NCBI RefSeq assembly: GCF_014192575.1 | Contig: NZ_JACHYC010000002.1 | Location: forward strand, 682,001-746,000 | Length of the DNA: 64,000 nt | Direction: 5' to 3' | Source: Variovorax sp. Sphag1AA | GTDB lineage: Bacteria > Pseudomonadota > Gammaproteobacteria > Burkholderiales > Burkholderiaceae_C | In this document: positions 1-8,361 of the stretch, piece by piece | How the letters are laid out: the number at the start of each line of letters is the position of its first letter | Numbering within the stretch: the first letter of the stretch is position 1 | Position numbers and translations under genes: made by a program | Notes under the pieces: generated by a model | Told to the model about the DNA's origin: nothing | What the model saw: the letters and a program-made list of their open reading frames with translations, nothing else | Database searches by the model: none

Positions 1-87
1 GCCGGGTTCGGCCGGAGCCTGGGCGAAGGAGGAACCAGCGGCCAGTGCGAAGCCTGCAGCGAGAAGAGCGATGAGAGTGCGTTTCAT
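1..87 (-). CDS. Partial secreted protein, N-terminus only
   Basis: The reverse complement from position 87 reads as 29 codons beginning MKRTLIALLAAGFALAAGS, then a likely signal peptidase site after SSFAQA, and runs off the left edge. A Lys/Arg n-region, an Ala/Leu-rich core and a small-residue cleavage motif are seen, so export is well supported. What follows the signal peptide is only a few Ala/Pro-rich residues, so the function cannot be told. It is divergent from the DUF2939 gene, with about 110 bases between the two starts. Confidence 0.6.
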   Translation of the reverse strand, partial: MKRTLIALLAAGFALAAGSSFAQAPAEPG

Positions 88-197
88 GAAAGATCGGTGT
101 TGTGACGGTTTTGAATTGGCCAGCCCGAAATTCCGGACTGGTCAAAGCGTTCAACGCGCCACTTCGAAGTCGGATGACACGTTGCAGAATCTCTTGC

Positions 198-824
198 ATG
201 AAATCCAAAAGTCTCGTCGCGGTTGTTTTGGTTCTGCTGGTGGGCGTCGCGGCGTACTGGTATTGGTCACCGTTTCTGGCTTTGCGCCAACTCCAGACTG
301 CGGCGCGCAACGGCGACGCGGAGGAATTCAACCGACACGTGGATTACCCGAGGTTGCGCGAAAGCCTGAAGGACCAGTTCTCGGCGCTGGTCGCGCAGAA
401 GCTCGGCACGCAGCAGGATTCGGGGAATCCGCTTGCGGCGCTCGGCAGCATGATCGGATTGGGACTGGTCAACCAGCTCGTGGATGTGATGGTGCGGCCG
501 GAAACGGTCATGGCCGCTATGACCCACGGGCGGCTCGCCCAGCCCGCACCCGCACCAACAAACCCGGCACCGGTGCCTGCTCCCGCTCCAGGACAGGCTG
601 CACCGGAGAATTCCCCGCCGCCGGCCGAAGGCGCGCAGGCGAACGACAAGCCTCGCTGGATCATCGACCGGCAAGGCGCCAGTCGCATCACGGCCTTCGC
701 GGTCGACCCCGCAAAGCCCGACGAGCCCAATTCAGAGCGCCTCGGACTGGTGTTCGAGCGCAGCGGCTTTGTTGACTGGAAGCTGACTGAAATCAGGATG
801 CCGGCCTCGGCATTCAAGAAATAG
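198..824 (+). CDS. DUF2939 family membrane-anchored protein
   Basis: A 208-residue protein with one hydrophobic N-terminal helix (about residues 4-22) and a periplasmic body. The sequence after the helix (SPFLALRQLQTAARNGDAEE, then a DYPRLRESLK segment) is typical of DUF2939 proteins, whose role is unknown. A Pro/Ala-rich linker at about residues 112-143 splits the body in two. The frame is open further upstream, but that extension lacks a signal and is basic, so I place the start at the ATG before the hydrophobic helix. The AsmA gene follows after 16 bases on the same strand, so the two are probably cotranscribed and may share an envelope role. Confidence 0.75.
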   Translation: MKSKSLVAVVLVLLVGVAAYWYWSPFLALRQLQTAARNGDAEEFNRHVDYPRLRESLKDQFSALVAQKLGTQQDSGNPLAALGSMIGLGLVNQLVDVMVRPETVMAAMTHGRLAQPAPAPTNPAPVPAPAPGQAAPENSPPPAEGAQANDKPRWIIDRQGASRITAFAVDPAKPDEPNSERLGLVFERSGFVDWKLTEIRMPASAFKK

Positions 825-840
825 CGGGCCTCGCGACATC

Positions 841-2877
841 ATGGCCGACACCACCAGCGTCACGGTCCCCAAGAGGAGTGGGCGCGGCTGGCGCATCGCC
901 GGCATTGTGCTGGCAGTCATCGTCGTGTTGCTGGTGGCCGCGGCCATCGGGCTTCGCATGGCCTTTCCGCCCGCGCGCATCTCCGCGCTGCTTGCCGAGC
1001 AGGTCACGGCCGCGACAGGCCGTGCGTTTCGCATCGATGGCGATCTGTCGATACGCTTGCTGCCGACGATCGCGGTGCGCGCGGACAACGTTGCGCTTGC
1101 CAATGCGGAGTGGGGTTCGCAGCCGGACATGTTCCGCTTCAAGCGTGCGGCGTTCGATGTGTCGCTCAGGGATCTGCTCGATCGCAGGATCCGCATTCTC
1201 AGCATCGAGGTGGATGGCGCGGACGTGCTGCTCGAAACGGATGGAGCCGGTCGCTACAACTGGCAGATGGGGCCGCGCGCGCCGTCCACCGGCAAGACGG
1301 CTGCACCGGCGCTTGCGCTCGACCGGCTCCTGCTTACGCAGGTGCACATCGGCTATCGCAATGCGGGCAAGGGGACATCGAACGAGATCGACATTGAATC
1401 GCTCGACCTGGAGGGGCAGGGCGATCGGGATCGGCTGAGCGCCACCTTCAAGCTCGGGTCGCAGCAGTGGACGGCGGAAGGCGACGTCGGCCGTCCGGCA
1501 ACCCTCCTGTCGGGCACGGACGAATGGCCGTTCAACCTGCGCTTCGCGACCGGCGGTGCGCTCATGACGGCAAAGGGCGGCATGGGCGTTGGCCCGCGGA
1601 CCGGAATGCTGTCGTCCCAACTCACGGTTCGTGCCGACAACGCCCAGGCGCTGTCACAGCTGTCGAAGGTGGTGGCTGCGCTGCCGATGCCTGTCGAGGC
1701 CAGCGCCGATGTTCAGCGCAATGGGGACGAATGGCGTTTCGACGCGCTGAAGCTGTCGCTCGCAGGACAACACCTGAATGGGAAGGTCACGTGGATGGCC
1801 ACGCAGCCGACACCGAGCGTGGATGTCGACCTTTCGAGCGCGGAGATCGACCTCGGCAAATGGGGCGTGGGGCGATCTGCGAGCAAGCCGGCACCGGCCG
1901 AATCGGGGTCGCGCAAGCCGCTCTTCGGCGATGCGCCGCTGATCACGTTCGAAGCGTTGCCGGCGTTTCCGCTGCGCGTTACGCTGGGCGTCGATCGCCT
2001 CACGGTGCCGGGGCTGCCGCTGCTGTCGGGCGTGAAGGCACGCGCGGTGTCCGACAAGGGGCGTTTGACGATCGAACCGGTTTCCTTCGGAGTCGCCGGC
2101 GGGGACGTCAAGGGCAGCCTGGCGATCGCATTGAGCAAGGGGACCGCGCCGCGGACCGAGGTGCAACTGACGGCGCGGTCGCTGTCGGTCGACGCCCTCG
2201 ATGGGATGTGGGGCGGAGGCAAGCAGTTCAAGGGCGGCCGCGCGAGCCTTGCCGCCAAGCTGTCGATGACCGGCCGCACGCCACGCAGCCTGGCCGCTTC
2301 ATCGAACGGCGACGTGCAGTTCTCGGTGCGGGATGTGGCGCTGACCGGTCGAGCTGCGACGATCGACCGCGACGTTGTCGCGCGCCTCGTCGATGTGCTC
2401 CTGCCCAAGCAGGCTTCACGCGACGACCTCGTCGTGCAGTGCGCGGTGGCGCGTCTGCCGCTGCGCAATGGCGTCGCGCCGATCGACCGTTCCATCGCGA
2501 TGGAGACACGGCAGATCGCTGTCGCTGCGATCGGCCAGATCGATCTGGCGAAGCAGACGATCGAACTCGAATTCCGGCCGCGGGTGAAGAAGGGGCTGGA
2601 CCTGAACCCAGGCAGCCTCGTGCAGCTCATGCTGCTCAAGGGCCCGCTGGAGAGTCCCGAGCTGAGCATCGACCCCAAGGGCACTGTGCGGCAGGCAGCG
2701 ACCTATGGTGTGGCTGCGGCGACGGGCGGGCTGTCGCTGCTTGCGCCGGCGTTGCTTGGAGAGGCAGGCGTCGCCACCGGTTGCGGACTGGAGGGTGGCG
2801 CTTCGAAGGGCGGCAAGGCGTCGCAGCCGGAAGGGCGCAAGTTCAGGCTGCTGCGCCCGTTTGAATCGATCCGCTGA
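841..2877 (+). CDS. AsmA family protein
   Basis: A 678-residue protein with a cytoplasmic N-terminal tail, one transmembrane helix at about residues 19-42, and a long periplasmic region. The segment after the helix (about 45-140, with the features TGRAF.IDGDLSIRLLPT and a VDGADVLLE strand) is the conserved AsmA N-terminal domain. The C-terminal third carries the AsmA-like repeat region ending in a PxLSIDPKGT-type motif. Family members are bridge-like proteins of the inner membrane linked to phospholipid or outer-membrane homeostasis. The length is normal. The gene ends exactly one base before the stop of the convergent GntR gene, leaving no room for a terminator. Confidence 0.85.
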   Translation: MADTTSVTVPKRSGRGWRIAGIVLAVIVVLLVAAAIGLRMAFPPARISALLAEQVTAATGRAFRIDGDLSIRLLPTIAVRADNVALANAEWGSQPDMFRFKRAAFDVSLRDLLDRRIRILSIEVDGADVLLETDGAGRYNWQMGPRAPSTGKTAAPALALDRLLLTQVHIGYRNAGKGTSNEIDIESLDLEGQGDRDRLSATFKLGSQQWTAEGDVGRPATLLSGTDEWPFNLRFATGGALMTAKGGMGVGPRTGMLSSQLTVRADNAQALSQLSKVVAALPMPVEASADVQRNGDEWRFDALKLSLAGQHLNGKVTWMATQPTPSVDVDLSSAEIDLGKWGVGRSASKPAPAESGSRKPLFGDAPLITFEALPAFPLRVTLGVDRLTVPGLPLLSGVKARAVSDKGRLTIEPVSFGVAGGDVKGSLAIALSKGTAPRTEVQLTARSLSVDALDGMWGGGKQFKGGRASLAAKLSMTGRTPRSLAASSNGDVQFSVRDVALTGRAATIDRDVVARLVDVLLPKQASRDDLVVQCAVARLPLRNGVAPIDRSIAMETRQIAVAAIGQIDLAKQTIELEFRPRVKKGLDLNPGSLVQLMLLKGPLESPELSIDPKGTVRQAATYGVAAATGGLSLLAPALLGEAGVATGCGLEGGASKGGKASQPEGRKFRLLRPFESIR

Positions 2878-3651
2878 TCAGGCCAACAATGCCTTGATCA
2901 GGTCGAGCTGCCGGTCCGGCGCGCCGTTGGTCAACTGCAGATTCGCTTCGATCCGAGTCAGGTGCTCGGTCATGCTCGCAACGGCCGCTTCGACGTCGCC
3001 GCTGCGGCACAGGCGCAGGAAGTCCGAATGCTCGTCGGAGGAGCAGTGCGGGTCGTTCGACGAGTGGTAGAGCATCGCGATCAGCGAACTGCGGGCGACA
3101 AGCTCCCGGACCAGCTCCGCCAGCGTGTGATTGCCGGTGGCTTCGGCCAGCGCGACGTGGAAGTCGCCGAGGAGCCTTTCGCGCACCGTGCCGGTGGTCG
3201 CGGTCGAACGCAGCGTGGACCGCTCGAACTGGATGTGCTGCTCCAGCGCCAGATAGTCGGCTGCCGTCGCACGGGCAACGAACAGGCGGACCACTTCGCT
3301 TTCGAGGATGCGCCGCACGCCGAATACTTCGCGAGCTTCCTGCACGCTGGGCTTGCTCACGAAGGCGCCCTTGTCGGGAATGATCTCGATCAGCTTGTCC
3401 TTCGACAGCGTCAGGAGCGCGGCGCGGATCTTGGTGCGGCTGACCGCGTAGACCCGGCCCAGCGCTTCCTCGCGCAGCCATGTGCCGGGCGGCAGCCGCT
3501 TCTCCACGATGGCGGTCGCAATGTCTTGCGCGATGCCTTCGATGGTCGCGCCCTTGTCGGGCACGGCGGCGTCGGTCGTCGCCGGGGACGGCGTAGGGGT
3601 CTTCGGTACGCGGGGCATCCCGCGATTGTGGACGACCCGCACTACGCGCAT
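2878..3651 (-). CDS. GntR/FCD transcriptional regulator (allantoin uptake operon)
   Basis: A 257-residue FCD-subfamily GntR protein. The winged helix lies at about residues 35-103 (LREEALGRVYAVSRTKIRAA) and the all-helical FCD ligand domain at about 110-240, with the Asp/His metal or ligand residues of FGVRR and GDFHVALAE. The start at 3651 is preferred over the internal ATG at 3618 because an AAGGAAA ribosome site sits 7-8 bases ahead. It is the last gene of a minus-strand operon with the racemase (24-base gap) and the permease. It resembles the second GntR regulator at 12344-13009 throughout the FCD domain. I infer that both read purine-degradation intermediates and bind TGTATACA. Confidence 0.85.
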   Translation of the reverse strand: MRVVRVVHNRGMPRVPKTPTPSPATTDAAVPDKGATIEGIAQDIATAIVEKRLPPGTWLREEALGRVYAVSRTKIRAALLTLSKDKLIEIIPDKGAFVSKPSVQEAREVFGVRRILESEVVRLFVARATAADYLALEQHIQFERSTLRSTATTGTVRERLLGDFHVALAEATGNHTLAELVRELVARSSLIAMLYHSSNDPHCSSDEHSDFLRLCRSGDVEAAVASMTEHLTRIEANLQLTNGAPDRQLDLIKALLA

Positions 3652-3675
3652 TTCAGTTTTCCTTTGCGAAGCGAG

Positions 3676-4440
3676 CTACGCCGCGCGCTTGAGCGAGGGC
3701 GGTTGCGGTGCAAGCGTGAAGTCCTGGAGCAGACCAGTCATCGGCTTGGGCAGCGGACGCGCGAGCTCGCCGCGCTTGCTGGTGGCCAGGCGCAGGCTGA
3801 CCAGCGACTCGATCAACTGCGTGCCCGCCGCGACGCCGTCGATCACCGGCACGCCGAGCACCTGCCCGATGTGCTCGCAGAAGTCGGCCATGCCGGCGCA
3901 GCCCAGCACGATGACATCGGAGCCGTCCTCGTCCAGCGCGCGTCGGCACTCGTCGATGATGCGGTCGCGTGCGCGCGAGCCGGGCGCTTCGAGCTCGAGC
4001 ACCGGGATCTCGCAGGCGCGCACATTGGCGCAGAAGCGCTTCATGCCATAGGCCTCGGCGAGATGCCATGCCTGCCCGACGGTACGGCCCAGCGTGGTCA
4101 CCACGCTGAAGCTGCTGCCCACGAGGCTGGCCAGGTGCATGGCGGCTTCGGCGATGCCGACCACCGGCCCGCGCGCCAGTTCGCGCGCCGCCTTGAGGCC
4201 GGGGTCGCCGAAGCAGGCGATCACGTAGCCGTCGATGCCCTCCCGCTCGCCGCCGGCGATCTCCTGCAGCAGCCCCGGCACCGCGAGCGCCTCGTCGTAG
4301 TGGCTTTCGATCGAGGCCGGGCCCATCGAAGGGCTCACGGCGACGATCTCGGTGCCGGGTCGCGCGACCGAGCGGGCGCAGGCACCGATCTTCTCGGTCA
4401 TGCTCCAGGTCGTGTTGGGATTGATGATCTTGATGCGCAT
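3676..4440 (-). CDS. Allantoin/hydantoin racemase (Asp/Glu racemase superfamily)
   Basis: A 254-residue cofactor-independent racemase. The start MRIKIINPNT matches the hydantoin/allantoin racemase family (HyuE and HpxA types). The two catalytic cysteines are visible at about C76 (VIACFGDPG) and C181 (VLGCAGMADF), as two-base racemization requires. Family members interconvert the enantiomers of allantoin or 5-substituted hydantoins. Beside an NCS1 permease and close to an allantoinase, allantoin is the likely substrate: racemization would let a stereospecific allantoinase consume both enantiomers. It lies between the permease (50-base gap) and the GntR regulator. A hydantoin role cannot be excluded from sequence alone. 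Confidence 0.85.
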   Translation of the reverse strand: MRIKIINPNTTWSMTEKIGACARSVARPGTEIVAVSPSMGPASIESHYDEALAVPGLLQEIAGGEREGIDGYVIACFGDPGLKAARELARGPVVGIAEAAMHLASLVGSSFSVVTTLGRTVGQAWHLAEAYGMKRFCANVRACEIPVLELEAPGSRARDRIIDECRRALDEDGSDVIVLGCAGMADFCEHIGQVLGVPVIDGVAAGTQLIESLVSLRLATSKRGELARPLPKPMTGLLQDFTLAPQPPSLKRAA

Positions 4441-4490
4441 GGGAAAGGCGGAACGGGGTCCGTGGAGTCAGTCGGAAAGGGAATCGAGGT

Positions 4491-5981
4491 TCAACGCTTG
4501 CGTGCGTTGAGCGCCAGGTAGAAGACGAAGGCGAGGCCGGTGCCGATGAACCACGCGTAGTTCGCCGCGCCGTGCAGGTTGGGCAGCAGCACGCACATCA
4601 CCGGGATCAGCGCGGCCGGAACCATCGCGAAGATGGCGCGGCGGTTGTAGCCGTTGGTGTACCAGTAGTCGCCCTTGGGGTTCAGGGTGTAGAGCGCATC
4701 GACGTTCACGCGCTGCTTGCTCACCACGTAGAAGTCGGCGATGAGGATGCCGAACAGCGGGCCGATGAAGGAACCCAGGATGTCGAGCGTGTAGTGGATC
4801 ACCTCGGGGTTGTTGTAGAGGTTCCACGGCGTGATGAACACCGAGCCGACCGCGGCGATCATGCCGCCTGTGCGCCAACTGATCTTCTGCGGCGAGACGT
4901 TCGAGAAATCGAAGGCCGGCGAGACGAAGTTCGCGACGATGTTGATACCGACGGTGGCGATCATGAAGGTCAGTGCGCCGATCACGACGGCAGTGGTGCT
5001 GTCGATGCGCGCGACCGTGTGGACCGGGTCGGTGATGAGCTCGCCGAAGACCGGCAGCGTCGCGGCCGACGTGATGACCGACAGCAGCGAGAAGAACAGG
5101 AAGTTGACCGGCAGGCCCCAGAAGTTGCCCTTCTTCACTGCGTCGAAGCTCTTGCCGTAGCGCGAGAAGTCACCGAAGTTGAGCATCGGGCCGCTGAAGT
5201 AGCTGACCACCAGCGCAATCGCGCTGAGCATCACCGGCAGTGCGTCCCAGCCGCTGAACTTGAGGCCGCCGAGGCGCATGTCGATGTTGTTCCAGCCGGC
5301 CTTCCAGACCAGCCAGCCGCACAGCATCATCATCACGACATAGACGGCGGGGCCGGCCCAGTCGATGAAGCGGCGGATCGCTTCCATGCCGTGCCAGAAC
5401 ACGAAGGCCTGCAACACCCACATCGTCATGAACGCGACCCAGCCGAGCGTCGAGAGTCCGACGAAGCCGTGCTGCTGCACGTCGGCATAAGGCGCGAGGT
5501 TGGGAAAGAAGTGCAGCGCCAGCAGCATGAAGGCGCCGGAAGCGAGGTAAGTCTGGATGCCGTACCACGCGACCGCGATCAGCCCGCGGATCACGGCCGG
5601 GATGTTGGCGCCCAGCACGCCGAACGACGCGCGGCAGATCACCGGGTAGGGCGTGCTCGTCACCTGGCTCGGCTTGGCGACGAGATTGCAGAAGAACTGC
5701 ACGATGCAGATGCCGACGAGCAGCGACACCAGCACCTGCCAACTCGACAGACCAAGCGCGAACAGGCTGCCGGCGGTGATGTACCCGCCGACGCTGTGCA
5801 CGTCGGACATCCAGAAGGCAAAGATGTTGTATTGGCTCCACGTCTGCTTCTTCAGCGGGGCCAGATCCTCGTTGGTCAGGCGCGGGTCGTAGCCCGGTTT
5901 GATCAGTGCATGAGATTCCGGCTGCGGCGTGGCGGTCGGCGCCGGCATCTCGATGCCGACAGTGTGGATGGCTGTATTCAC
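4491..5981 (-). CDS. NCS1 family allantoin/nucleobase permease
   Basis: A 496-residue protein with about twelve hydrophobic segments. NCS1 hallmarks are seen: a cytoplasmic N-tail with LTNEDLAPLKKQTWSQYNIF, then FWMSDVHSVGGY and, in the third segment, YPVICRASFGVLGANIPA. These match Mhp1, PucI and allantoin permease relatives, which import hydantoins, allantoin or nucleobases with Na+ or H+. The gene heads the operon permease-racemase-GntR. A perfect TTGTATACAA palindrome lies 70-79 bases upstream of the start, suggesting GntR control. Allantoin is the best substrate guess from context, and uracil or hydantoins remain possible. Confidence 0.88.
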   Translation of the reverse strand: MNTAIHTVGIEMPAPTATPQPESHALIKPGYDPRLTNEDLAPLKKQTWSQYNIFAFWMSDVHSVGGYITAGSLFALGLSSWQVLVSLLVGICIVQFFCNLVAKPSQVTSTPYPVICRASFGVLGANIPAVIRGLIAVAWYGIQTYLASGAFMLLALHFFPNLAPYADVQQHGFVGLSTLGWVAFMTMWVLQAFVFWHGMEAIRRFIDWAGPAVYVVMMMLCGWLVWKAGWNNIDMRLGGLKFSGWDALPVMLSAIALVVSYFSGPMLNFGDFSRYGKSFDAVKKGNFWGLPVNFLFFSLLSVITSAATLPVFGELITDPVHTVARIDSTTAVVIGALTFMIATVGINIVANFVSPAFDFSNVSPQKISWRTGGMIAAVGSVFITPWNLYNNPEVIHYTLDILGSFIGPLFGILIADFYVVSKQRVNVDALYTLNPKGDYWYTNGYNRRAIFAMVPAALIPVMCVLLPNLHGAANYAWFIGTGLAFVFYLALNARKR

Positions 5982-6288
5982 GGGTTGTCTCCTCGTGGCG
6001 GATGGCGGATCTCCGAACCCAAGGTTCGGTTCTTGGCTTGCACCCTATATTTGTATACAAAAAATGGGTGCAAACAAGCGCCGCATGTCGTTCAGAAGTC
6101 GGTGTTTACCCTTGCTGCCAATCGCTGGGAGGACTGGCAGGCTCAAGCTGTTGGGAGGCAAGGCTCAGATGGCATGAGCGGGTTTGTGGCGGGCGTATGA
6201 CAGAAATTCGTGAATTTGTTCCGGCCCGAAAAAACGTAAGAAGAAAGTTGAATGCGATCGCTTGTAACTTTATGTTTACATAGGCACA
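5982..6288. other. Intergenic region between divergent permease and small gene
   Basis: This 307-base stretch contains no gene I can support. It is more A+T-rich than its surroundings and must hold both divergent promoters. It contains the TTGTATACAA palindrome at 6051-6060. Near the other end lies TATGT-TT-ACATA (6271-6282), whose core TGTTTACA differs from the operator core by one base. Confidence 0.6.
6051..6060. promoter_or_regulatory. Probable GntR operator TTGTATACAA
   Basis: A perfect 10-base palindrome upstream of the NCS1 permease gene. The core TGTATACA recurs at 13042-13049 and 14899-14906, each time in front of a purine-degradation gene. Two FCD-type GntR regulators are encoded in the same cluster, and this type binds short palindromes of this size. 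The binding protein is inferred. Confidence 0.65.
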
Positions 6289-6612
6289 ATGTATTACATG
6301 GACGCACGAAACATCTCCAAACCGCAGTGGACGAGCAACGGGCTTCTGGGGCTCCTCCGCGCAAGCCTGCCGCCCTCCGAGCGCGCGCGGGCCGTGGCTA
6401 CCCATGTGAACGCCAATCCGCCGCCCGAGCGCCTGGACAGCGATGAGCTCGCCGAAGTGGCCAGCGCCTGGCGTGATCGCACTTCGTTTGGAGATCTCGG
6501 TGCCGAGTCCGTCGCCCAGGCGCTGGAAATGGTGGCCCGTCGCCGCGCCGAAAAGCAGAACCGCATCCAGGCGATGGGCAAGCGTCTCTCCGATCTGATG
6601 AGGCTGCCGTGA
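6289..6612 (+). CDS. Hypothetical protein, 107 residues
   Basis: I do not recognise this protein. It is 107 residues, soluble, rich in Ala, Arg and Glu, and probably helical, with no signal peptide, membrane segment or metal motif. Two in-frame ATGs (6289 and 6298) could start it, and neither has a strong ribosome site. Its stop TGA overlaps a GTG at 6609 that opens the next frame, an arrangement that suggests translational coupling. It is divergent from the allantoin permease gene. Codon use resembles the neighbouring genes, which supports real coding. Confidence 0.5.
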   Translation: MYYMDARNISKPQWTSNGLLGLLRASLPPSERARAVATHVNANPPPERLDSDELAEVASAWRDRTSFGDLGAESVAQALEMVARRRAEKQNRIQAMGKRLSDLMRLP

Positions 6613-6713
6613 GCCGCCTGCATGTCCGTCGCGTCGCGCGCCGCCTGGAGCGAATCCGCAGGATGCGATGCCGAACCCTTCGGTCCCAGTTTGTTCAACA
6701 CACTCCCAACGCC

Positions 6714-6962
6714 ATGAAAACCCAGAACGAAGCGATCAGCGAAGGCTACAACGTCGATCTTTCCGGCCCCGGCAGGCCGATGGGCGCGCGGGGCAAGTAC
6801 CCCCACTTCGAAGTGATTCCGCTCCTGACGGACATGGAAGCGGAACTGCTCAACACCCTTGGCCTGATCCGCAAGCTGCTCACCGAAGGTGCGCCGAGCA
6901 AGGATGCACAGGAAGGCGTGGTGCTCGCGATCGACGGCCTCCTGTCCGTCGCCCGCACCTGA
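6714..6962 (+). CDS. Hypothetical protein, 82 residues
   Basis: Unrecognised small soluble protein starting MKTQNEAISEG, with a Gly/Pro-rich segment (DLSGPGRPMGARGKYP) followed by a helical, Leu/Glu-rich C-terminal half. The frame can be extended to a GTG at 6609 that overlaps the preceding stop by four bases. That would add a strongly basic 35-residue leader (MSRLHVRRVARRLERIRR), which looks less protein-like than the rest, so I prefer the ATG, though it lacks a clear ribosome site. It sits between two other small unknown genes on the same strand. Confidence 0.45.
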   Translation: MKTQNEAISEGYNVDLSGPGRPMGARGKYPHFEVIPLLTDMEAELLNTLGLIRKLLTEGAPSKDAQEGVVLAIDGLLSVART

Positions 6963-6993
6963 GTCCGGCTTACGAATCGTCGAGGAACCGAAG

Positions 6994-7188
6994 ATGAACA
7001 CCTACCAGACCGCGAACCAGGCCGTTGGCGTTGCCCGCACCCTGAGCAAGAGCTCCGCCTGCACGATCGTCGTGTACCAGGCCGGCGCAGGTAGATACGT
7101 CACGGCACGGCCCACCGATTCGGTCAGTGGGCTCGTCATCGGTGTCTATCGCAACGGGTATCTGCTGCCCAGCGGTCAGCGCGCCTGA
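6994..7188 (+). CDS. Hypothetical protein, 64 residues
   Basis: A 64-residue protein beginning MNTYQTANQAVGVARTLSKS, followed by a beta-rich stretch (CTIVVYQAGAGRYVTARP). A clear GAGGAA ribosome site at 6982-6987, seven bases before the ATG, supports translation. No domain is recognised. It ends 13 bases inside the 3' end of the convergent universal stress protein gene. It follows the 82-residue gene after 31 bases and may be part of the same transcript. Confidence 0.5.
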   Translation: MNTYQTANQAVGVARTLSKSSACTIVVYQAGAGRYVTARPTDSVSGLVIGVYRNGYLLPSGQRA

Positions 7189-8147
7189 GCTGCTCGACGA
7201 AGGCCATCGGCCTTCAGTCTTTGCCCGGCCGCGAAGCCTGTCGCGGCTCGCGCGTCACGGGGCACGATCAATACATCGCTCGTTGCCCAGCGGAGCACCC
7301 GCTCCGCCACATTCCCAAGAAAGAAATCCGCGATCGGTGAACGCCGGCGCCGCCCGACCACCAGAAGGTCGGCGCGGAGGTATTCCTGCTGCACGACGAC
7401 CTGCCGCGCAGGATCGCCCTGGCCGATGGTGGACATCACGCGATTGCGCCGAGCATCGAACGAGTCGGTCAACCACAGGATGCGATTGCGTGCATATCGC
7501 AAGCACTCCTCCCTGTACGCGCGAACCTGGCGGGCGGATGCTTCGGCGGAACGCAGCTTTGCCTCGTCGCGCGAACTGATGGCGTGGAAGAGCTGGATGT
7601 CCGCATGGCGGTCGAGGTCGCACGCGAACCGCACGAGTTGCTTCGACTCATCGCTGAAGTCGACCGCGACAAGGATCCTGTCGTACGACCTGGGCGCCGC
7701 CTGCCGAACCACGAGGATCGGGCAGCGCACGAGCCGCGCCAGTCGTTCGGCGGCGCTGCCGCGGACGAATGCGATGAGCGGGCTCTCGCGACCTTGCCCC
7801 AACACGACGAGGTCTGCGCATCGCGCTTCATCGGCCACGTCCGCCAGCGTGTTGGCCGTTTGGCTCACGGTCCTTACCGTGTGCGGGAAGAGCGCATTCA
7901 GCGCACGGGCCGACTGCGCCAGCAGACTCGCCGCATCGGGTCTCGGCGCTGTGCCTTCCATCGACGCGGCCATCAGCCTGAGCGTTGCGCCGTGCTCGAC
8001 CGCGAGCCTCGCCGCACGCTCCATTGCGCGGCCCGCTTGGAGGGAGAAATCGGTCAGGGCGAGGATGGAACGAATCCGTTCCGGCCTGCCATGAAGGGTG
8101 TGATGAGGGACGGCGAACACGGGTTCGCCGGAATTCGTTGCATGCAT
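7176..8147 (-). CDS. Tandem universal stress protein (two UspA domains)
   Basis: A 323-residue protein with two UspA folds, about residues 25-155 and 158-300. The first begins RIRSILALTDFS and the second YDRILVAVDFSDES, each with the usual first beta strand and Asp. The second ends with an ATP-type G-x2-G-x9-G(S/N) element (GRRRRSPIADFFLGNVAERV), and the first has a related GQGRESPLIAFVRGSAAERL. The frame is open 38 codons further upstream, but the upstream residues do not resemble the family, so I start at MHATNSGEP. It stands alone and overlaps the small gene on the other strand at its 3' end. Members act in stress survival, often by binding ATP. Confidence 0.85.
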   Translation of the reverse strand: MHATNSGEPVFAVPHHTLHGRPERIRSILALTDFSLQAGRAMERAARLAVEHGATLRLMAASMEGTAPRPDAASLLAQSARALNALFPHTVRTVSQTANTLADVADEARCADLVVLGQGRESPLIAFVRGSAAERLARLVRCPILVVRQAAPRSYDRILVAVDFSDESKQLVRFACDLDRHADIQLFHAISSRDEAKLRSAEASARQVRAYREECLRYARNRILWLTDSFDARRNRVMSTIGQGDPARQVVVQQEYLRADLLVVGRRRRSPIADFFLGNVAERVLRWATSDVLIVPRDARAATGFAAGQRLKADGLRRAAQAR

Positions 8148-8361
8148 TGACGCACTCCAGTCGCCGCGCCGGAGAAATGCCCGGCGGTCGATGGTTTGCG
8201 CAAGAAAGGGAAGGAAACGGACCGCCGGGCTCAGGAATCTGCTGCAAGGAGCAGGGAGCAAAGAGGGACGGTCACGGTGTGCATGCGGGCGAGTGTAGGC
8301 CGGGGCGATGCGGTCTCGTTCAATGACCGCACGCCACGTGCCAGATTCGAGCGAGGCCCAA

